From Cohnella thermotolerans DSM 17683 (lineage in GTDB: Bacteria; Bacillota; Bacilli; Paenibacillales; Paenibacillaceae): a stretch of 64,000 bases of DNA. The position numbers and the translations under genes are program-made. The notes beneath the pieces were generated by a model that worked only from the letters and a program-made list of their open reading frames with translations, searched no databases and was not told the DNA's origin. The DNA lies in the NCBI RefSeq assembly GCF_000429825.1, contig NZ_KE386957.1:70186-134185 (forward strand). Reading direction: 5' to 3'. How positions within the stretch are numbered: position 1 is the first letter of the stretch; every line of letters begins with the position of its first letter. Shown here piece after piece: positions 59,266 to 64,000 of this stretch.

Positions 59266-60534
59266 CTAATCGTCGTCCTCTGCCGTTTTGTTCATGGCGC
59301 GCCGAATTCGGCGAGGGAGCAGCCCCCCCGACCAGAGCAGCGCAAGCGCCAGCGCGATCCACCAGAGGCCGGGCTGTGCCGGCCGGTCCGGCAACGCCGC
59401 CGCCAGCCACTGCAAAGCCGCAGCGGTGATGCCGGCCGTTCGCGCGACGGCGGCCGCGCTTTGCGGGCGGCGCTCCGGGGGCAAGGGCACGGTCGCGGCA
59501 TTGGCCGCGAACCGGACCCGCGCCAGCTCGGTCAGCTGCATGCCGCCGACGAGAACGGCGATGGCGAACACGACCGCATCCAGCACGGACTGCCGGACGA
59601 AGAGCGCAATGACGATGAGAAGCGCGTTCCAGCGCCAAAAAGCGCCGAACGTATCGCTTCGCAGCAGCGTCTTCGCATACAAATACGTCCAGGCGGAATC
59701 GCGCCGCCAACGCAGCAGACCGGCTGCCCAGACGATCCAGGCCCGCTTCGCCGGACGGTCCGTCTCCGAAGGAACGTCGACGAACCAGCCGAGAAACCGC
59801 ATCCAACGGCGCCGGGCGGCGAGCTCCTCGTGGATGAGCCTGTCCCATGGCAAGGCGTGGCGGATCTGCAGCCGCGCTGCCGAGGCATGCGCGCCCGCGC
59901 AGAGGACGCCGAACGCGACGGCCCACGCGAACGGCTTGAGCAGCAGCCCCGCCACGACGGCTGCCGCCGCCGCGTACCGGGCCGTCCGCAGCCCCGCGCG
60001 CCAGGCGCCCGCCGCGATCCGGCGCTCGGTCCAGGCCGCGTACGCGTTCCAGGCGCCGAACAAGCCGAGCGCTAGGCCCAGCAGCGGCAAAGAGCGGGCC
60101 GCGGCGGCCGAAGCCGTCGCGGGCGCCAGCGAATAAAGCGGCGCGAACGCGCCAAAGGCCGCCGCCATGCGCAGGGCGGAGGCCAGCATCCCCCGGCGAA
60201 CCTTGGGCCGGACGACGCCTTCCAACGCGCCGCTCTCCAGCGGCAACGCGAAGACGGTGTCCGCCGGCTGGAAATACGTTCGCAGCGGCGCATACCAAGC
60301 GAGCAGCGTCAAGACGGCTGCGCCGACAATGTCGGAAGGCCAGTTATCGGGCATGTCGTTCAGCAGCCGGACGTATCCGGTCACAAGGGTAATGCCGATT
60401 CCCGACAGCACCAGCCCGAAGCCGCTTTGGAACACGTATCGGAAATAGGGATAAAGTTCTTTGCGGAACGCTTCCGCGCGGGCCTGCAGAAGCGATTTAA
60501 AGCCGGCCAGGCGGGTCCGGCGGAGGTCAGACAA
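59266..60534 (-). CDS. ecsB: ABC transporter permease, EcsB family
   Basis: 422 residues, the size of EcsB, with about eight to ten hydrophobic segments, many Ala/Leu-rich. EcsB-like points: F-R-K-E-L-Y-P-Y-F-R-Y-V at the N-terminus and L-P-L-E-S-G-A-L (about 95). The start is TTG at 60532-60534, inside the stop codon region of ecsA (8 bases shared), with GGAGG five bases upstream, so translation is coupled. In Bacillus, EcsAB affects secretion, sporulation and competence; the transported substrate is not settled. Confidence 0.88.
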   Translation of the reverse strand: MSDLRRTRLAGFKSLLQARAEAFRKELYPYFRYVFQSGFGLVLSGIGITLVTGYVRLLNDMPDNWPSDIVGAAVLTLLAWYAPLRTYFQPADTVFALPLESGALEGVVRPKVRRGMLASALRMAAAFGAFAPLYSLAPATASAAAARSLPLLGLALGLFGAWNAYAAWTERRIAAGAWRAGLRTARYAAAAAVVAGLLLKPFAWAVAFGVLCAGAHASAARLQIRHALPWDRLIHEELAARRRWMRFLGWFVDVPSETDRPAKRAWIVWAAGLLRWRRDSAWTYLYAKTLLRSDTFGAFWRWNALLIVIALFVRQSVLDAVVFAIAVLVGGMQLTELARVRFAANAATVPLPPERRPQSAAAVARTAGITAAALQWLAAALPDRPAQPGLWWIALALALLWSGGLLPRRIRRAMNKTAEDDD

Positions 60535-61285
60535 ACGGCCTCCCCCCCTCCTCCGCGGCCTCTACGAGCGCCTCGAACGCATCGTCGAGCGTCGGCTGCC
60601 CGCCGGCGGCCGCCTTCACTTCGTCCGGCGTGCCGGAAGCGACGATCTTCCCCTGGTGCAGCACGATCAGGCTGTCCGCGCGCCGCTCCAGCGCCGGCAA
60701 AATATGCGAGCTGAGCAAAATGGCGCATCCGTTCGCGCGGGCCTCATTCAAAGCGCCGAGCAGCGCCCGCGTCGCGAGCGGGTCGAGGCCGAGGAACGGC
60801 TCGTCGATAATGAGCAGCGGCGGGGAGACGAGCAGGGCGTTCATGAGCATCACCTTCTGCTTCATCCCTTTGGACAACGTATCCGGCAGGTTGTTCATCG
60901 CCTTGTCCATCCGGAAAAGCTCCGCCAGCTTCGCGGTCCTCTCCCTCGCTTTCCTTTCTTCGAGGCCGTATGCCATCGCCGTCCACCGCAAATGCTCCGC
61001 AACCGTCAAATTCGGGAACAAGGACGGCTGCTCCGGCACGTAAGCGCAGGATGCGCGGAATTTGTCCCTGTCGTCCTTCAGGCGGACGCCCGCCACCCGA
61101 ACTTCGCCGGAATGGGGAAGCATGAGCCCGAGAATATGTTTGATCGTCGTGCTCTTGCCCGCGCCGTTCAATCCGATGAGGCCCGTCAACTCCCCCGGCC
61201 GGACGGAGAACGTCAGCTCGTGCAGCACCGGCTTGCGCCTGCTGTATCCGCCCGTCAAGCGCTCAATGTCCAAAGCCGGAATCAT
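60527..61285 (-). CDS. ecsA: ABC transporter ATP-binding protein, EcsA family
   Basis: 252 residues, a single ATPase domain: Walker A G-L-N-G-A-G-K-S-T (about 38-46), Q loop V-P-E-Q-P-S-L-F (about 87), signature L-S-K-G-M-K-Q-K (about 139) and Walker B L-L-I-I-D-E-P-F-L-G-L-D (about 158-169). It pairs with the EcsB-type permease encoded next. AAGGAGG lies nine bases before the ATG. A good sigma-A promoter is 40 bases upstream. Confidence 0.92.
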   Translation of the reverse strand: MIPALDIERLTGGYSRRKPVLHELTFSVRPGELTGLIGLNGAGKSTTIKHILGLMLPHSGEVRVAGVRLKDDRDKFRASCAYVPEQPSLFPNLTVAEHLRWTAMAYGLEERKARERTAKLAELFRMDKAMNNLPDTLSKGMKQKVMLMNALLVSPPLLIIDEPFLGLDPLATRALLGALNEARANGCAILLSSHILPALERRADSLIVLHQGKIVASGTPDEVKAAAGGQPTLDDAFEALVEAAEEGGRPFV

Positions 61286-61323
61286 CGGCTTACGCCTCCT
61301 TCGTTCGTTCTTCCACGCTTTCG

Positions 61324-61352
61324 ATTATAAACGAGCGAACCCGGCGGCACAA
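61324..61352 (-). promoter_or_regulatory. Promoter of ecsAB
   Basis: Minus strand TTGTGC, 17 bases, perfect TATAAT. Confidence 0.7.
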
Positions 61353-61394
61353 AATGAGCTCGATCATTCCCCGGGCAAAGGCGCAAACGCCGTT

Positions 61395-61424
61395 AAAAAA
61401 CGGGCCCCCTTCCCGGGAAGCCCG
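61395..61424 (-). terminator. Terminator of the SLH-domain gene
   Basis: CGGGC and GCCCG close a GC-rich hairpin with an inner CCCGGG palindrome; the minus strand continues TTTTTT. Confidence 0.8.
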
Positions 61425-61450
61425 CCGCCTGGCGATGTGTATGGAACCGA

Positions 61451-62710
61451 TCAGGACTGGACGTCGATTCGGGTAACGACGTTGTTCTCGATCGTGACGA
61501 CAACGTTCCGGTTCGGCGACAGCTCGCCTTCGTCGCCTGCGATCTCGACATCGTCCGATACGTTGTAAACGACGGAACCGGTAACGCCGTTCACGGTTTT
61601 GACGAGGGAGAGGGTGGCGATTTTCCCTTCCGCGTTCAGCGTAATCGTTCCCACCTTGCCCGAATCCGTCGACCGGTCCTCTTCGGACTCCTTTTTCACC
61701 TCGATAAACACGACTTTGCCCTCATACGTGCGAACGAGCACTTCGTCACCGGCCTTAAGCGCGGATGCCGAAACTTTGTCGCCGTCGCGGAAAACGAAAA
61801 CGTTCGAAGCCAGCGTCAGCGTGACGACCGTTCCGCCGGATGGCTTGACCTTCAGCGTGCTGCCGGAGACGCTTTGCACGGAACCGGTGATCGCCGTCGC
61901 GCCCTGATCCGGCAACTGCTCGTCCGCGCGGTCGAGAAGCGCGGCCAGCTCGGCGCGGGTCACCGGCTTGTTCGGCCTGAACGTGTTGTCGTCGTAGCCC
62001 GTGATGAGCCCTTTCTCTACGGCAACGGCCACGTAACCGACGGAAGCGGCCGGGATTTGGTCCGCGTCGCGGAACTTCAGTTCGGCGTCCATGTTCGCCT
62101 TCGCTTCGTCCTCCAGTTTCAGCGCCTTGACCAGCAGGATGGAAGACCAGAGCCGGTCGGCCGCCTTATCCGGCTGCACGAACGCATCGGATTCCTCGAA
62201 CAGGTCGTTCTTGAGCGCCACCTTCAGGTAGCCGACCGCCCAAGGATATTTTTTCTGAACTTGCTTGAAGTCCTTGAAGTTCAACGTTGCGTTCCTATTT
62301 TCCGGCTTCTCCGCCTCTTCCTTCAGCCCAAGCAGGCGGACCGCCGCGACGATGGCTTCGATTCGCGAAATATTGTTGCGGGGCTTGAAGCTGCCGTCTG
62401 CGTACCCGTTGAACACTTGCTTGGAAGCCAGGCGGATAATATGCTCGTAAGCCCATTTCCAATCCCTCTCGTTCAAATCCCTAAAATCGAGGTTGAACTC
62501 GATCTTGACTTTGCCCTGCGATGCCTTGGCATCCTTCGCTTCTTGCTTGGCCGCATGTTTAGCCCCATGCTTCGAATCGTTCTTGTCCTTTCCGTCCGCG
62601 TAAACGCCGGAAGCGCCTCCCACCAGCATGCCCGCCGCCAGCGTCGCCGCCGTCGCTTTTTTCCAGAACGAGGATCCCCGTTTTGCTTTGCCGTTAAGGT
62701 TCTCTGTCAT
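61451..62710 (-). CDS. S-layer homology (SLH) domain surface protein
   Basis: 419 residues. Signal peptide 1-39 (K-K-A-T-A-A-T-L-A-A-G-M-L-V-G-G, cut near V-Y-A), then a Lys/His/Ala-rich spacer (about 40-65). Three SLH repeats follow: F-R-D-L-N-E-R-D-W (about 75-130), F-K-D-F-K-Q-V-Q (about 145-200) and F-R-D-A-D-Q-I-P-A-A-S (about 210-262, with G-Y-D-D-N-T-F-R-P). The C-terminal 150 residues are beta-rich (T-G-S-V-Q-S-V-S-G-S-T-L), a DUF5666-like fold. SLH domains bind pyruvylated wall polymer. GGGAG precedes the ATG at 62710; the longer upstream frame lacks a signal peptide logic. Confidence 0.9.
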   Translation of the reverse strand: MTENLNGKAKRGSSFWKKATAATLAAGMLVGGASGVYADGKDKNDSKHGAKHAAKQEAKDAKASQGKVKIEFNLDFRDLNERDWKWAYEHIIRLASKQVFNGYADGSFKPRNNISRIEAIVAAVRLLGLKEEAEKPENRNATLNFKDFKQVQKKYPWAVGYLKVALKNDLFEESDAFVQPDKAADRLWSSILLVKALKLEDEAKANMDAELKFRDADQIPAASVGYVAVAVEKGLITGYDDNTFRPNKPVTRAELAALLDRADEQLPDQGATAITGSVQSVSGSTLKVKPSGGTVVTLTLASNVFVFRDGDKVSASALKAGDEVLVRTYEGKVVFIEVKKESEEDRSTDSGKVGTITLNAEGKIATLSLVKTVNGVTGSVVYNVSDDVEIAGDEGELSPNRNVVVTIENNVVTRIDVQS

Positions 62711-62839
62711 TGTTCCAATCGCTCCCTTGTCTGATATATCCGGCGCTCCGGCCCGGTTGGGCGCCGCGTAATCATAACGTTCGGGCACAGGCGGCGGGAT
62801 AACAGGGTAGTGATCGAAAAATGCGACGATCGGCATATA

Positions 62840-62885
62840 AAAGACTCGCATTCCAGGACCGACCGGTCCCGGAATGCGAGTCTTT
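62840..62885 (-). terminator. Long hairpin between helicase and SLH-domain genes
   Basis: AAAGACTCGCATTCC pairs perfectly with GGAATGCGAGTCTTT, with an inner GGACC/GGTCC. The minus strand continues into TTTTATAT. Terminator of the helicase gene. Confidence 0.8.
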
Positions 62886-62924
62886 GGTCGGATGGTTAAG
62901 TGCGAGGTGCGAAGTTCCTCCGGG

Positions 62925-64000
62925 TTATGGCGTAGGAGGCTCGGACGCGTTGCGCTTCTCCTTCAGCCACCGGGGCGCGCCTTTGTTTTTGCTGTCGCGC
63001 TTGCGGTCGGCCTTGCTCTTCGCCGCCCGCGGCACGCGAGCCGGCCGGCCGGCGGCGCTGCCCGGCGGCAAAGCCGCGGCATCCGGCGCCGGGCGGCGAA
63101 CCGGCTTGCCGGCCGGAGCGGCCGCGGGCGCCTTCCGCTTGACGGCGGCGGGCGGCCCGGACTCCTGCGGCGCGGGAGACCTCCTTCCTCCCGGCCCCCG
63201 CGCCGTCCCCGCTCTCGCCCGCGGCGACAGGTCCGCGTCCCGGACGCGCCGAAGCTCCTGCGCCGGCAGCAAGCGGCCTTCCCGCATGCCCAGCTCCGCG
63301 ATGTCGATGCCGAGCCGCTTGCCGAGCTTGGCCATAATGAACCGCTCCTGCGGCTCAATCAGCGTGATGGAGCGCCCGGCGCGGCCCATGCGGCCCGTTC
63401 GGCCGGCGCGGTGGACGTAATGGTCCGCGTCGAGCGCGGGCTCGAACTGCACGACGAGCGGCAGGCCCGGAATGTCCAGCCCTCGCGCCGCCACGTCCGT
63501 GGCGATGAGCAGCTTCGTCCGGCCTTCCCGGAACTTCCGCATCGTCTCGCCGCGCTCGCGCCCCGGCGTATCCCCGTAAAGGGCGTCGGCGGCGAAGCCT
63601 TCGTAACGGAGCTTGCTCACCAGCTCCCCGATCCGTTCGATGTCGTTAACGAACACAAGCGCGCCCGACGGCTTGAGATGGCGGGCGAGCCGCCGGACCA
63701 TATCGATCTTGTCCCGCCGGTCGCAGACGATAAACCCGTGCTCGATCGTCGCCGGCAGCCCGTTCCCGCTTCGCTCGTCCGTCGCATCCGTCTCCCACGG
63801 ATTGTTCAGCCAGCGGCTCTCCGCTTCCCGCATCGCTTCCGAACGGGTCGCGGAGACGAACACCGTCTGCCGCTCGCGGGAGGCCCCCCGCAAGACCGAT
63901 TCCACGTCGCGCTTGCCGCCGAGCGCGAACACCCGGTCCGTCTCGTCGACGACGACCGTCTTGACGGCGTGAAGCGGCAGCTTCTTCAGCTTCGCGACTT
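62925..64000 (-). CDS. DEAD-box RNA helicase, C-terminal part
   Basis: The last 358 codons are in the window; the N-terminal part with motifs Q and I lies beyond the right edge. Visible: motif II V-V-V-D-E-T-D (DEAD variant), motif III V-S-A-T, motif IV A-L-V-F-V-N-D, motif V L-I-A-T-D-V-A-A-R-G-L-D and motif VI H-R-A-G-R-T-G-R-M-G. The C-terminal 110 residues are basic and Ala/Pro/Lys/Arg-rich (K-S-K-A-D-R-K-R-D-S-K-N-K), a probable RNA-binding tail as in CshA/CshB-type helicases. It likely acts in RNA decay or ribosome assembly. Confidence 0.93.
   Translation of the reverse strand, partial: VAKLKKLPLHAVKTVVVDETDRVFALGGKRDVESVLRGASRERQTVFVSATRSEAMREAESRWLNNPWETDATDERSGNGLPATIEHGFIVCDRRDKIDMVRRLARHLKPSGALVFVNDIERIGELVSKLRYEGFAADALYGDTPGRERGETMRKFREGRTKLLIATDVAARGLDIPGLPLVVQFEPALDADHYVHRAGRTGRMGRAGRSITLIEPQERFIMAKLGKRLGIDIAELGMREGRLLPAQELRRVRDADLSPRARAGTARGPGGRRSPAPQESGPPAAVKRKAPAAAPAGKPVRRPAPDAAALPPGSAAGRPARVPRAAKSKADRKRDSKNKGAPRWLKEKRNASEPPTP

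Noticed and set aside
1-64000. tRNA, rRNA, insertion sequences, phage genes, integrase sites
   Set aside because: Looked for transposase and integrase motifs, long inverted repeats with target duplications and CCA-ended cloverleaf genes by eye; none was convincing. A tRNA scan and an IS database search would settle this.

Overview
The window is GC-rich chromosomal DNA from an endospore-forming member of the Firmicutes, most likely a Paenibacillaceae species of the Cohnella/Paenibacillus type. This rests on conserved Bacillales synteny (citZ-icd-mdh; pyk-thioesterase-fxsA-ytvI; accDA-dnaE-ytrHI-ytpI-ytoI), several sporulation genes (ytvI, ytrH, ytrI, gerE, a YhcN-type lipoprotein), strong AGGAGG-type ribosome binding sites, frequent TTG/GTG starts and an SLH-domain surface protein. 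No rRNA, tRNA, CRISPR array, insertion sequence or prophage was seen.

Left third (1-25.3 kb): conserved backbone. A truncated PhoR/PnpS-type sensor kinase, class I fumarase, an HD nucleotidase, a very small holin-like toxin gene with a probable antisense antitoxin promoter, then the TCA operon citZ-icd-mdh on the minus strand. Next come convergent exopolyphosphatase and polyphosphate kinase genes; ppk has what looks like a four-repeat Pho box. They are followed by ytvI, fxsA, an acyl-CoA thioesterase, pyruvate kinase, acetyl-CoA carboxylase accD-accA, dnaE (followed by a 52-bp tandem hairpin repeat), and ytrH-ytrI-ytpI facing ytoI.

Middle (25.5-39.6 kb): accessory and partly decayed. An orphan sensor kinase, an SDR enzyme, an ABC exporter and a single-domain LuxR-type regulator are followed by an AT-richer patch with ArsR, a luciferase-like oxidoreductase, a sugar phosphate isomerase, and a divergent TetR/MFS pair. 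Then gerE, a forespore-type lipoprotein with a sigma-G-like promoter, and fabH with a sigma-A promoter and FapR box. Gene fossils are scattered here: ThuA, a zinc alcohol dehydrogenase, and two glycosyltransferase fragments that meet tail to tail.

Most striking feature (39.65-44.73 kb): a 1691-residue protein made of roughly 140 degenerate decapeptides of the form S-V-T-x-x-K-L-A-x-G, between a charged N-terminal region and a lectin-like C-terminal domain. It has a sigma-K-like promoter with the same geometry as the one in front of gerE, so it is a good candidate for a mother-cell-made spore-surface fibre.

Right third (44.9-64 kb): mntH with an MntR box; a LacI-controlled sugar uptake operon (solute-binding lipoprotein, two permeases, a DUF5695-like enzyme, no ATPase) with two matching operators; phosphatidylserine decarboxylase; a decarboxylase fossil; an overlapping MocR-AraC regulator pair divergent from a flavin-nucleotide-binding protein; an aminotransferase; ecsAB; an SLH-domain protein; and a DEAD-box helicase cut by the right edge.
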